Shown here: piece by piece, positions 24,093-32,873 of the stretch | Position numbering within the stretch: position 1 is the stretch's first letter | Layout: each line of letters begins with the position of its first letter | From: Luteimicrobium subarcticum | GTDB taxonomy: Bacteria; Actinomycetota; Actinomycetes; Actinomycetales; Cellulomonadaceae | Assembly (NCBI RefSeq): GCF_002798015.1 | Contig: NZ_PGTZ01000007.1 | Span: 248,001 to 312,000, forward strand | Direction of reading: 5' to 3' | Length of the DNA stretch: 64,000 nt | Position numbers and translations under genes: made by a program | Notes under the pieces: model-generated | The model's input: only the letters and a program-made list of their open reading frames with translations | What the model was told of the DNA's origin: nothing | Database searches by the model: none

Positions 24093-26228
24093 ATGAGCGC
24101 CCCCACCGACCTCTCCGCAGCCCACGGCGCGATCGCGACCCCCGAGGTCACCACGCCGGCCGCCCCCACGGACGACCACGCGAGCGCGCCGGAGCGCGGT
24201 GCCCCGCGCGTCGACGTCCCGGCCCTCGAGTCCCTCCTGCTCGGCCGGTGGGCGCCCGAGCGCCGCAAGGCCCGCGGGGCGGCGTGCGACGACCGGTACG
24301 TCCGCGTCGACGGCCTGACCATGGACGAGCACCGCGAGCGCGTCTTCGGGCAGCTCGGCCTGCTCGTCGAGGAGGGGCACGTGCTGCGCGCGTTCCCCAC
24401 GCGCCTCGGCGGCGCCGACATGCCCGGCGGCAACATCGCGGCGTTCGAGGAGCTCGCAGCCGCCGACCTGTCGCTCCAGATCAAGTCGGGCGTGCAGTGG
24501 GGCCTGTTCGGCGCCGCGATCCTGCACCTCGGGACGCCCGAGCAGCAGGACCGCCTGCTGCCCGGGGCGATGTCGCTCGCCGTGCCCGGTGCGTTCGCGA
24601 TGACGGAGACCGGCCACGGGTCGGACGTCGCGTCGATCGCGACGACCGCGACCTACGACCCCGAGACGGGCGAGTTCGACCTGCACACCCCGTTCCGTGG
24701 CGCCTGGAAGGACTACCTCGGCAACGCGGGCAAGGACGGCGTCGCGGCGACCGTGTTCGCGCAGCTCGTCACCGCCGGCGTGAACCACGGCGTGCACTGC
24801 TTCTACGTGCCGATCCGCGAGGTCGGCGACGACGGTCGCGCGGGCGCGTTCCTGCCGGGCGTGGGCGGCGAGGACGACGGCCTCAAGGGCGGCCTCAACG
24901 GCATCGACAACGGACGCCTGCACTTCACGCACGTGCGCGTCCCGCGCGAGAACCTGCTCGCCCGCTACGGCACGGTCGCCGCGGACGGCACCTACGCGTC
25001 GTCCATCGAGAGCCCGGGACGCCGCTTCTTCACGATGCTCGGGTCGCTCGTCCAGGGGCGCGTGTCGCTCGACGGCGCGTCGTCCGTGGTGTCCAAGATG
25101 GCCCTCGCCATCGCGGTGCGGTACGGCAACGAGCGCCGCCAGTTCGCCGGCGCCGGTCTCGACGAGGTCGTGCTGCTCGACTACGGCCGGCACCAGCGGC
25201 GGCTGATCCCGCGCATCGCCGAGACGTACGCGATGTCGTTCGCGCACGACCGCCTCCTCGACCTCTTCGACGCCGTGTTCTCGGGCGAGCACGACGACGC
25301 CGAGACGCGCGAGGAGCTCGAGACCATGGCGGCGGCGCTCAAGTCGACGTCCACGTGGTTCACGATGGACACGCTCCAGGAGGTGCGCGAGGCGTGCGGC
25401 GGCGCCGGGTTCCTCGCGCAGAACCGGGTCACGCAGCTCCGCCACGACTTCGACATCTACACGACGTTCGAGGGCGACAACAACGTCCTGCTGCAGCTCG
25501 TCGGCAAGCGCCTGCTCACCGAGTACGGCAAGCAGTTCAAGGGCATCTCGGCGGGCGGCATGGCCCGCTACGTGGTGGACCGCGCCGCCGACCTGGCGCT
25601 GCACGGCACCCCGCTGCACCGCGCCGTGCAGACCGTCGTCGACGGCGGCTCGGCACGCCGTGCGGCGGGGCACCTGCGCGACGAGGCGACGCAGCGCGAG
25701 CTGCTGACGTACCGCGTCGAGGCGGCCGTCGCCGAGCTCGCCGGTGCTCTGCGCTCCGCGTCCAAGCTCAGCCCCCAGGAGGCGTTCGACCTGTTCAACG
25801 CCCACCAGAACGAGCTCATCACCGTCGCGCGCGCGCACGGCCAGCTCCTCAAGTGGGAGGCGTTCACGCAGACCCTCGCCGGCGTCGAGGACGAGGGGAC
25901 GCGCCAGGTCCTCACGTGGGCGCGCGACCTGTTCGGGCTCTCGCTCGTGGAGCGCGAGCTGGGCTGGTACCTGGTCAACGGGCGCCTGTCCGCGCAGCGC
26001 GCCCGCACCGTGACGTCGTACATCGACCGCCTCGTCGGGCGCCTGCGGCCGCACGCGCAGGACCTCGTCGACGCGTTCGGGTACGGCCCCGAGCACCTGC
26101 GTGCCGAGGTCGCGACGGGCAACGAGAAGGCCCGCCAGGACGAGGCCCGGGCCTACCTTGCCGACCTGGTCGCGAGCGGTGACGCTCCCGTGAGCGAGAA
26201 GTCGCTGCAGCGCTCGAAGCGCGGCTGA
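24093..26228 (+). CDS. acyl-CoA dehydrogenase/oxidase family enzyme
   Basis: The 711-residue flavoenzyme has an N-terminal helical domain, then a middle beta domain with FAMTETGHGSDVAS (near 168). The FAD-binding helical domain contains RRQFAGAG and the motif DFDIYTTFEGDNNVLLQLVG (about 448-467), whose Glu is the expected catalytic base. A further C-terminal ACOX-like helical domain makes it about 100 residues longer than FadE5-type dehydrogenases. Oxidase activity using O2 is therefore possible. It introduces the trans-2 double bond into acyl-CoA, feeding the MaoC/FabG4/thiolase set encoded divergently. It is followed by a perfect terminator. Confidence 0.88.
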   Translation: MSAPTDLSAAHGAIATPEVTTPAAPTDDHASAPERGAPRVDVPALESLLLGRWAPERRKARGAACDDRYVRVDGLTMDEHRERVFGQLGLLVEEGHVLRAFPTRLGGADMPGGNIAAFEELAAADLSLQIKSGVQWGLFGAAILHLGTPEQQDRLLPGAMSLAVPGAFAMTETGHGSDVASIATTATYDPETGEFDLHTPFRGAWKDYLGNAGKDGVAATVFAQLVTAGVNHGVHCFYVPIREVGDDGRAGAFLPGVGGEDDGLKGGLNGIDNGRLHFTHVRVPRENLLARYGTVAADGTYASSIESPGRRFFTMLGSLVQGRVSLDGASSVVSKMALAIAVRYGNERRQFAGAGLDEVVLLDYGRHQRRLIPRIAETYAMSFAHDRLLDLFDAVFSGEHDDAETREELETMAAALKSTSTWFTMDTLQEVREACGGAGFLAQNRVTQLRHDFDIYTTFEGDNNVLLQLVGKRLLTEYGKQFKGISAGGMARYVVDRAADLALHGTPLHRAVQTVVDGGSARRAAGHLRDEATQRELLTYRVEAAVAELAGALRSASKLSPQEAFDLFNAHQNELITVARAHGQLLKWEAFTQTLAGVEDEGTRQVLTWARDLFGLSLVERELGWYLVNGRLSAQRARTVTSYIDRLVGRLRPHAQDLVDAFGYGPEHLRAEVATGNEKARQDEARAYLADLVASGDAPVSEKSLQRSKRG

Positions 26229-26253
26229 CCTGGCGGCAGCACGACAGCAGCCC

Positions 26254-26292
26254 GAGAGCCCCGGTGCGGACCTGGTCCGCACCGGGGCTCTC
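26254..26292. terminator. bidirectional hairpin terminator
   Basis: A perfect 17-bp stem (26254-26270 with 26276-26292) closes the loop CCTGG between convergent genes ending at 26228 (+) and 26297 (-). Confidence 0.9.
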
Positions 26293-26296
26293 GTCG

Positions 26297-26644
26297 TCAC
26301 GGGTGGAGCAGCGACACCCAGTCGGCGGGCACGCGGCCCTCGGGGCCGGGCGCGGGCTGGTCGTCCGGGTGCGCCTGCGGGTCGGCCAGGGCCGGCCCGG
26401 TCGCCGGCGTCCCGGTCCGGTAGTCCCAGAACCAGTCCTCACCGGGCTCGTAGCTGCGCATGACGGGGTGCCCGGTCTCCGTGAAGTGCCGCGTCGCGTG
26501 CTGCGAGGGCGACGAGTCGCAGCAGCCGACGTGACCGCACGTGGCGCACCGACGCAGGTGGAACCACCAGCCGTCGGTCTCGGTGCACTCGGCGCAGCCG
26601 GGCCCGCTCGGCGGGACGGACGGGTCGAGCTCGAAGTCGGTCAC
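26297..26644 (-). CDS. UBP-type zinc finger protein
   Basis: The 115-residue protein is a stand-alone ZnF-UBP domain. Zinc ligands are visible in order: C17-x2-C20, C33-x2-C36, C41, H49, H53 and H59, with the GWWFHLRRCATCGHVGCCDS core. In eukaryotes this fold binds free ubiquitin C-termini. Actinobacterial versions are common and their role is unknown. The GTG at 26644 has GGAGG at 5-nt spacing and overlaps the EamA stop as GTGA, so it is coupled to the transporter gene. The C-terminus is Pro-rich. Confidence 0.88.
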   Translation of the reverse strand: MTDFELDPSVPPSGPGCAECTETDGWWFHLRRCATCGHVGCCDSSPSQHATRHFTETGHPVMRSYEPGEDWFWDYRTGTPATGPALADPQAHPDDQPAPGPEGRVPADWVSLLHP

Positions 26645-27687
26645 GGTGCCTCCAGACGTCCGGGACCACCAGCATGTGCCGGGGCGGTGGCGGGCGCACC
26701 CGGGGCGCGCGGACGCACCCGGACCAGCCCCGTCGTGACCACCGCGACGCCGAGGAGGAGGAGCGCGCCCCCGACGAGCTGTCCGGCGTCGGGCGCCTCC
26801 CCGAGGACGAGCCACGCGGCGAGCATCCCGGTCGGCGGCACGAGCATCGTGAAGGGCACCACGGCTGACGCGGGGTACCGGGCGAGGAGCGTGTTCCACG
26901 CGCCGTAGCCGAGGAGGCTCGCGAGGTAGGTGGTGTACGCGGTCGACAGGACGGCGGCGACGGTCGGGTGCGTGAGCGCCTGCCCGACCGCGGCGGGGCC
27001 GTCGAGGACGAGCGACAGCGCGAGCAGGGGGAGGGGCACCACGGTGGCGGACCACACCGTCATGGAGAGTCCCGCGAGCGGACCGCTCGGGCCGCCTGCG
27101 GGAGCGTGGCGTCCCGCGCGCCGCGCCGCGACGTTGCCCACGGCCCACGACGACCCGGCGGCGAGGGTCAGGACGAGTCCGGTGAGCGGGACGTCCGCGC
27201 TGCGCCCGGCGCCGACGACGACGAGGCCTGCCGCGCCGACGACCACTCCCGCGACCTGGGCGCGCGTGGGTCGCTCGCGCAGCGCGAGGGCGGCGAACAC
27301 CACGGTCAGGACCACCTGCGCCTGGAGCACGAGGGACGCGAGGCCGGGCGGCATCCCGACCGCGATCGCCGTGTACAGGAGGCCGAACTGCCCGAGGCTC
27401 ATGAAGACCCCGACGGCGACGACGTCGCGCCACCGCGCCGCCGGGCGCGGCACGAAGAAGATCGCGGGGACGACGACGAGCGTGAACCGGACGGCTGCGA
27501 ACAACGTGGGCGGGACGTCGCCGAGCCCGAGGTCGATCACCACGAAGTTGACGCCCCAGACGACAGCGACGAGCGAGGCGAGGAGCGCGGCGCGGGTCGG
27601 CAGGCGGGCCGGCAGGCGGGTGGGCAGACGGGCGGGCAGGGCAGGAGGCACGCGTCGAGTCTCGGGCACCAGATCGTGCACGTCCAT
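26641..27687 (-). CDS. EamA-family (DMT superfamily) transporter
   Basis: The 348-residue inner-membrane protein has ten predicted helices in two EamA repeats (about 32-165 and 178-315). Typical signatures are AVVWGVNFVVIDLGL and TYLASLLGYGAWNTLLARYP. It resembles amino-acid/metabolite exporters such as EamA/YdcZ relatives; the substrate is not predictable. The cytoplasmic N-terminus has a tandem RLPARLPTRLPARLPTR from near-identical 12-bp DNA repeats. The ATG at 27687 was chosen; upstream extension has no homology. It is divergent from a LysR gene, which probably regulates it. Confidence 0.87.
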   Translation of the reverse strand: MDVHDLVPETRRVPPALPARLPTRLPARLPTRAALLASLVAVVWGVNFVVIDLGLGDVPPTLFAAVRFTLVVVPAIFFVPRPAARWRDVVAVGVFMSLGQFGLLYTAIAVGMPPGLASLVLQAQVVLTVVFAALALRERPTRAQVAGVVVGAAGLVVVGAGRSADVPLTGLVLTLAAGSSWAVGNVAARRAGRHAPAGGPSGPLAGLSMTVWSATVVPLPLLALSLVLDGPAAVGQALTHPTVAAVLSTAYTTYLASLLGYGAWNTLLARYPASAVVPFTMLVPPTGMLAAWLVLGEAPDAGQLVGGALLLLGVAVVTTGLVRVRPRAPGAPATAPAHAGGPGRLEAP

Positions 27688-27716
27688 CACGCAGTTCTTG
27701 GCCTCACTGTGTAGCG

Positions 27717-27742
27717 ATGCTGCATGACCATAGTCTGGTCGC
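27717..27742. promoter_or_regulatory. LysR operator overlapping a leaderless promoter
   Basis: GACCA-TAGTC-TGGTC (27726-27740) is an inverted repeat. It overlaps the -10-like TAGTCT (27731-27736), which lies exactly 6 nt before the LysR ATG. A second small palindrome, ATGCTGCAT, lies at 27717-27725. Both sit in the 55-nt gap between the divergent EamA and LysR genes, where autoregulation is expected. Confidence 0.55.
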
Positions 27743-28684
27743 ATGATCGATCTCGGAGGGGTGGAAGCGCTCGTCGCCGTCGCACGGGCGGGGACGGTCC
27801 ACGGCGCGGCCGCCGACCTCGGGTACACGGCGTCGGCCGTCTCGCAGCAGGTCAAGCGGCTGGAACGACAGCTCGGCACGCCGCTGCTCGAACGCGTGGG
27901 GCGTGGGGTGGTCCTCACCGCGGCCGGACGCCTCCTCGTCGAGGACGGCGAAGACCTCCTGCGGCGGGTCGAGCGGACCAGCTCCCGGGTCCGGGCAGCC
28001 GAGCCGCGTGGGGGAGCACCCACCGGCCAGGTGCGGCTCGCCGCGTTCTCGACCGCCGTCCGGGGCCTCGTCGCGCCGCTCGTCGGCACCCTCCGGCACG
28101 ACGCCCCCGGCCTCGACGTGGTCGTCGACGAGTACGACCCCTGGGAGGCGGTCGCGCGCATCGGCGCGGGCCAGGCGGACCTCGCCGTCGTCCACGCCTG
28201 GGCGGGCATCACGCTCCAGGTGCCGTTGCACGCCGCGCACGAGGACCTGGGCCACGACACCGCCGACCTGATCGTCCCGTCCGGCCACCGCCTCGCCGGC
28301 CAGGAGCGCGTCGCGCCCGGCGACCTGCTCGACGAGACGTGGGCCTCCACCCTCCCTGACTCCATCTGCTACGCCTGGTTCGTCCACATGTTCGGGACGC
28401 AGCCGCGCCAGCCCCGGATCGCCTACTGGGCCCCCGAGTTCGCGTCGCACGTCGCGCTCGTCCGGGCCGGCGCCGCGGTCTCGCTGCTGCCGCGGCTCGG
28501 CCGGGGCGCGCTGCCCGACGGGGTCGTCGCCGTCCCCGTCGTCGACCCCGTCCCGGTGCGGACCGTCGGGCTCGTGTGGCGGAGCTCGATGGGCGAGTCG
28601 CCGGCCGTGACATACCTGCGGGCCCGCCTGCGTGCGACGTGGCGCACGCGGACGGGCCCGCAGGGTCCTGCAGCGGACGGCTAG
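27743..28684 (+). CDS. LysR-family transcriptional regulator
   Basis: The 313-residue LysR has a winged HTH at 1-60 (ALVAVARAGTVHGAAADLGY, then ASAVSQQVKRLERQLGTPLL). A linker helix and a substrate-binding domain (about 90-300) follow. It is ArgP/IciA-like in its short opening. Divergent placement next to the EamA transporter suggests it controls that exporter, perhaps in response to an amino acid. The stop codon TAG overlaps the stop of the convergent S8 protease gene through a shared CTAG at 28681-28684. Confidence 0.9.
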   Translation: MIDLGGVEALVAVARAGTVHGAAADLGYTASAVSQQVKRLERQLGTPLLERVGRGVVLTAAGRLLVEDGEDLLRRVERTSSRVRAAEPRGGAPTGQVRLAAFSTAVRGLVAPLVGTLRHDAPGLDVVVDEYDPWEAVARIGAGQADLAVVHAWAGITLQVPLHAAHEDLGHDTADLIVPSGHRLAGQERVAPGDLLDETWASTLPDSICYAWFVHMFGTQPRQPRIAYWAPEFASHVALVRAGAAVSLLPRLGRGALPDGVVAVPVVDPVPVRTVGLVWRSSMGESPAVTYLRARLRATWRTRTGPQGPAADG

Positions 28685-31600
28685 CGGCAGCTCACCGCGT
28701 CGTAGCCCGCGGTGTACGGGGTGCGCACGTCGAGCGAGCCGACGTGCCCGGCGCCGACCACGTCAGCGTCCCCGCCCTTCTTCAGCCGCACCGCACCCGT
28801 GTCGAACAGGTGGTAGGCCGCCTTGCCTGGCTCGACGCCGGCCACGGTCGTCGTGCCGAACGGCGTCGACAGCGTGACGTCCGCGGTCACGGCGCTGCGG
28901 TTCGCCGCGTACACCGCGACCATCGCGTCCCCGTTCACGCACTGCGAGCGGGCCGAGACGCCGAGGTCGACCCGGCCGCCCGCCTGGTAGGCGCGCACCA
29001 TGGTCTGCTCGACGTGCGAGCCGTTCACGTCGGTGAGCGCCACCCGCAGGTGCACGAAGCTGCCCGCGGGGACGTCCGTCGGGACGTCCGCGGTCCAGCG
29101 ACCCAGGGCGTCCTTCGTGGCGGGGACCGCCGTCCACCCGGTGACCTGCGCGACGGTCGACGCGGTGTCACCCGTCGCGTACTCGAGCGTGGCCGACTTC
29201 ACGTCGGCCGCGGTGTTCGGTCCGTCGTCCGTGGCGGTGAGCACCACGTGCGCCGCCGTGCCGGAGGTCACACGGTCCGTGAGGTCCGTGTCCAGGTCCA
29301 CGTGCGGGACCAGCAGGTGCTGGGCGCCCTGCTGGGAACGGTCCGTCGTGAACGTCCAGTCGGTCGTGTACCCGAGGCCGAGGACCGCGGCTGTGCTCGC
29401 CCGCCGGACGAACGTCCGGACCACGTGCACGCTCGCGCTGCCCGACGGCAGCGCGTAGACGCCTGCCGCCGGGACCACCGCGGCGCCGCCCACGGCCACG
29501 GAGGTCGACCAGCTGTCCTGGTTGATGAGACCGGTCGAGTCGTGACCTGCCGCGTCGCCCCACGCGGGGAGCGCGAGCGACATGCCGTTCAGCGTGCGGT
29601 AGGCCAGCGGGACGTCGTTCGTGGTGCCCGTCGCGCCGGTGGGGGCGGCGAACCAGGACGTGGGCTGCGAGGAGCCCGGCTCGTACGTCACCGGACCGCC
29701 GAACGAGGCAGCGTTGGAGACGTTGTACGTCATGCGGGCGATCGTCGTCCATGCGACGTCGGACGACGCCGTGTAGTACTCGGTGCGGTGCAGCGGGGCG
29801 TTCACGGGGAGCATGGAGCCCGACGCGTAGACGGCGGAGACGCCGGGCAGCTCGAGGCCCAGGTCGAGCCACCACGTCCGGGAGTCCGTGCCCTGGGTGT
29901 GGTAGTCCGTGGGCACGGTCGCCAGGTCGGCGTCGCTGACCCGCTGGACCCCCGTCGGGATCTCCCCGTGCGTCACCGTGGCGAGGTTGTACAGGTAGGG
30001 GCTGGTCGCGACCGGCTGCCCGGTCCAGCTCATCGTCACCGGGCCGGCCGCCAGCTCAGCCCGGAGCGCGGTGGCGTCGTCCGTCGTGATGGAGATCATC
30101 GGGATGGTGGTCCCGCTGCCCGACGTCACCGTGCGCCCCAGCGCTGTCGACGAGTAGGCCAGCACGCCCACCGCGCCACGGCCCTTGAGTGCACGGTCCC
30201 AGCTGAGAGCGTTGCCGCCGGTGACCGCGGTGCTGGCGTCGATCAGGACGAGCTTGCCCGTGACGTCGGCGGCGGCGATGTTCGCGTCGGTGCCCGGCCC
30301 GACGTCGACCAGCGGTGCCGACGCGGTGCCGGCGAACTCGGGCGCGAACGTGACCGGCAGGTCGTCGACCTGGCGACCACCCGACGACGTCATGGTCAGG
30401 CGCGGTGCGGCCAGCCGTGCCGTCGCCTCGAACGTGAGGCGCGAGTCCGTCTTCGTCGGGGTCGTGTACAGGTGGTTCACGTACGAGGGCACCGTGGTCA
30501 GGAGACCGGTCTTGAAGGTGCCGTTCGACGCCATGCCCTGCGTGTAGCCGATCGAGAAGCCCTCCGGCTGTGTCGCCTTGTCCGTCTTCCAGCGCAGCTC
30601 ACGAGCGTCCTGGGCATCGAGGACGACCGTGGTGTCGCCCGTCACCTTCACCCCGTGCCGGAAGACCTCGGTCACCGAGTCCACCTGACCGTGGTTGTCC
30701 GGGGTGTCGCGCGTCAGCACCGTGCTCGAGAACTCGTACGTGCCCACCGGCATGGTCAGGGTGACCGTGCCCGAGCCGACGCCGTAGTTCGCGCCGCTGC
30801 CGCCGGCCAGGTCGAGGACCTGGAACGACGAGTAGGAGTCGGCCGGCATCCCGTAGCGGTTCTTCACGACGACCGTGACCTGCGCGGTCGGCGCGGCCAG
30901 CACGTACGAGAAGGGGACCGTGACGCGCATGCCGTCCTCGGCGCGGCCGACGAGACGGCCCGTCACCGTGCCGTAGTCGTCGACGTGAGCCCGGGCCGAC
31001 GGGTCGATCGTCAGCGGGACGTCGGCCGAGCCGCCGGCGGGGACGACGACCTGGTCGGCACCCTTGCGGGCACCCGGTGCCCCGAGCTTCACCGCACGCG
31101 CCGGGAGGTCGGCGATGCCGCTGTCCCCGTACGTCTGCAACGACAGGTCGAGGGTCACGTCCGCGCCGGACGTGTTGTGCAGTGTGACCGTCTTCGTGAC
31201 GGGGGTGACGTCCTGCCCGGCGGTGAACGTCGCGAGGCTCTCGTTCGGCTCCCCGTACACGGGCTCCGTCACCGCGCGGCCCACGTCCATCGGCCCGGCG
31301 CCCTGCTCGAGCACCGGCGTGGTCGTGCCGTCCGCGGACGACGTGAGGAGGTCCTTGACCTGCTCGGGCGTCCAGTCCGGGTGCTCCTGGAAGACGATCG
31401 CCGCTCCGCCCGCGACGTGCGGGGTCGCCATGGACGTCCCGGACTCCGCGACGTACGGCATGTCCGTCCCGCCCCCTGCGCGGGCCGCGACGACGTCGAC
31501 GCCCTGGGAGGCGATGTCGGGCTTGGCCGCCGTGCCGCCGACCGACGGACCGCGGCTCGAGAAGTACGCGGTCGCGTCGTCACGGTCGAGAGCGCCGACG

Positions 31601-32775
31601 GTCAGGGCGTCCGGCGCGCAGCCGGGGGTCGAGACCTGGCCGTGCAGGCCCTCGTTGCCGGCGGCGATGACGAACAGCGCCTTGTCCGACAGCGCCTGGA
31701 CGAGGTCGACGTCCGCGCCCGAGCACGAGGTCGTCGAGTCGCTGCCCAGCGACATCGAGACGACCTTCGCGCCGTTGTCGACGGCCCACTGCATGCCCGC
31801 GAGGATCCACGACTCCTGGCCCGAGCCGTCGTCGCCGAGGACCTTGCCGACGAGCAGCTTCGCGCCCGGGGCCATGCCCGCGTAGCGGCCGTCGCTGGCC
31901 GCGCCGGTGCCGGCGATGGTCGAGGCGGTGTGCGTGCCGTGACCGTTGCCGTCCTGGATCGTGACGCCCTTGGTCGTGACGAACGACGCACTGAGCGCGA
32001 CCTGGCCCGTGAGGTCCGGGTGCTGCTGGTCGTAGCCCGTGTCGAGCACGGCGACCTTCACCCCCGTGCCGTCGTAGCCGAGGTCGTGCGCGGTGCCCGC
32101 GCCCGTCAGGGGGACGGTCGGCGTGAGGTCGGTGACGGCGTCGCCGTGGACCTTGGCGTCGAGCCAGACCTTCGTGACACCCGAGGAGGAGCGCGCCTGG
32201 CTCGGGGCGATCCCGGCCCACGCGGCCTTCGCGCGGTCCTTGTCGACCGACATGGCCGCCGCGTCGATCGCGGGGATCGACGCCGTGGTCGTCGCGCCGC
32301 GCACGACGGAGCGTGCGGCTGCGGCACCCGAGTACTGGACGATCACGGGCAGCGTGTCCGTGGACGCATCGTCGTAGTCGTCACGGGCGAGCAGGGAGAT
32401 GTCGAACAGACGCTCGTCGAGGGTCCCGGCGTCGATGAGCGGCTGGGCCTCGGCCGGGATGACGTACGTGTCGTCGTGCGAGATCCAGGTCGTGACGACC
32501 CGGTCGGGGTCGTCGGTGACGACCTGCGCCTCGCTGACCGTGCCGTCCGCGGCGACCCGCGCCTGCACCTGGTCGCCCGTCACGAGCGTGAAGGTCTCGA
32601 GGGACCCGCCGGTGCTGCCGGTGGTCCCGGTGGTGGCCGTGCCGGTCGTGGTGGCGTCCGGTGCGGGGGCGTCGTCGGTGGCGGCGCTCGCGGCGGTGGC
32701 GGTGCCTGCGGTCGCGAGCAGCGCGGCGGCCGCGAGGGCAGCGGCTGCGCTCCGTCTCATGCGGTGGGTTTGCAT
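28681..32775 (-). CDS. secreted S8 (subtilisin-like) serine peptidase, multidomain
   Basis: The 1364-residue exported protease has a signal peptide (MRRSAAAALAAAALLATAG then ASAA, about 1-32) and a Thr/Gly-rich linker. A propeptide-like segment extends to about 225. The S8 catalytic domain has Asp in VAVLDTGYDQQHPDL (near 244), His in GHGTHTASTIAG (near 279) and Ser in GTSMATPHVAGGAA (near 448). After it come Ig-like beta domains, a PA-like segment around GTTIPMISITTDD, and a long beta-rich C-terminus ending near a Cys. It degrades extracellular protein. The ATG at 32775 follows AAAGGAG; another ATG lies five codons inside. It is divergent from an HTH regulator gene 98 nt away. Confidence 0.92.
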   Translation of the reverse strand: MQTHRMRRSAAAALAAAALLATAGTATAASAATDDAPAPDATTTGTATTGTTGSTGGSLETFTLVTGDQVQARVAADGTVSEAQVVTDDPDRVVTTWISHDDTYVIPAEAQPLIDAGTLDERLFDISLLARDDYDDASTDTLPVIVQYSGAAAARSVVRGATTTASIPAIDAAAMSVDKDRAKAAWAGIAPSQARSSSGVTKVWLDAKVHGDAVTDLTPTVPLTGAGTAHDLGYDGTGVKVAVLDTGYDQQHPDLTGQVALSASFVTTKGVTIQDGNGHGTHTASTIAGTGAASDGRYAGMAPGAKLLVGKVLGDDGSGQESWILAGMQWAVDNGAKVVSMSLGSDSTTSCSGADVDLVQALSDKALFVIAAGNEGLHGQVSTPGCAPDALTVGALDRDDATAYFSSRGPSVGGTAAKPDIASQGVDVVAARAGGGTDMPYVAESGTSMATPHVAGGAAIVFQEHPDWTPEQVKDLLTSSADGTTTPVLEQGAGPMDVGRAVTEPVYGEPNESLATFTAGQDVTPVTKTVTLHNTSGADVTLDLSLQTYGDSGIADLPARAVKLGAPGARKGADQVVVPAGGSADVPLTIDPSARAHVDDYGTVTGRLVGRAEDGMRVTVPFSYVLAAPTAQVTVVVKNRYGMPADSYSSFQVLDLAGGSGANYGVGSGTVTLTMPVGTYEFSSTVLTRDTPDNHGQVDSVTEVFRHGVKVTGDTTVVLDAQDARELRWKTDKATQPEGFSIGYTQGMASNGTFKTGLLTTVPSYVNHLYTTPTKTDSRLTFEATARLAAPRLTMTSSGGRQVDDLPVTFAPEFAGTASAPLVDVGPGTDANIAAADVTGKLVLIDASTAVTGGNALSWDRALKGRGAVGVLAYSSTALGRTVTSGSGTTIPMISITTDDATALRAELAAGPVTMSWTGQPVATSPYLYNLATVTHGEIPTGVQRVSDADLATVPTDYHTQGTDSRTWWLDLGLELPGVSAVYASGSMLPVNAPLHRTEYYTASSDVAWTTIARMTYNVSNAASFGGPVTYEPGSSQPTSWFAAPTGATGTTNDVPLAYRTLNGMSLALPAWGDAAGHDSTGLINQDSWSTSVAVGGAAVVPAAGVYALPSGSASVHVVRTFVRRASTAAVLGLGYTTDWTFTTDRSQQGAQHLLVPHVDLDTDLTDRVTSGTAAHVVLTATDDGPNTAADVKSATLEYATGDTASTVAQVTGWTAVPATKDALGRWTADVPTDVPAGSFVHLRVALTDVNGSHVEQTMVRAYQAGGRVDLGVSARSQCVNGDAMVAVYAANRSAVTADVTLSTPFGTTTVAGVEPGKAAYHLFDTGAVRLKKGGDADVVGAGHVGSLDVRTPYTAGYDAVSCR

Positions 32776-32873
32776 GGTTGTGCTCCTTTCAGCACGCCCA
32801 CTCTCGCCGGGCACAGGGCCCGCGCGGCAGACGCACAGGCTGGCGGGATACCGACATGGCGGATAATCGCCAC

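Noticed and set aside
27599-27641. Repeat array near the EamA start
   Set aside because: It is a short in-frame tandem coding RLPARLPTR within the protein's N-terminus, explained by simple slippage.
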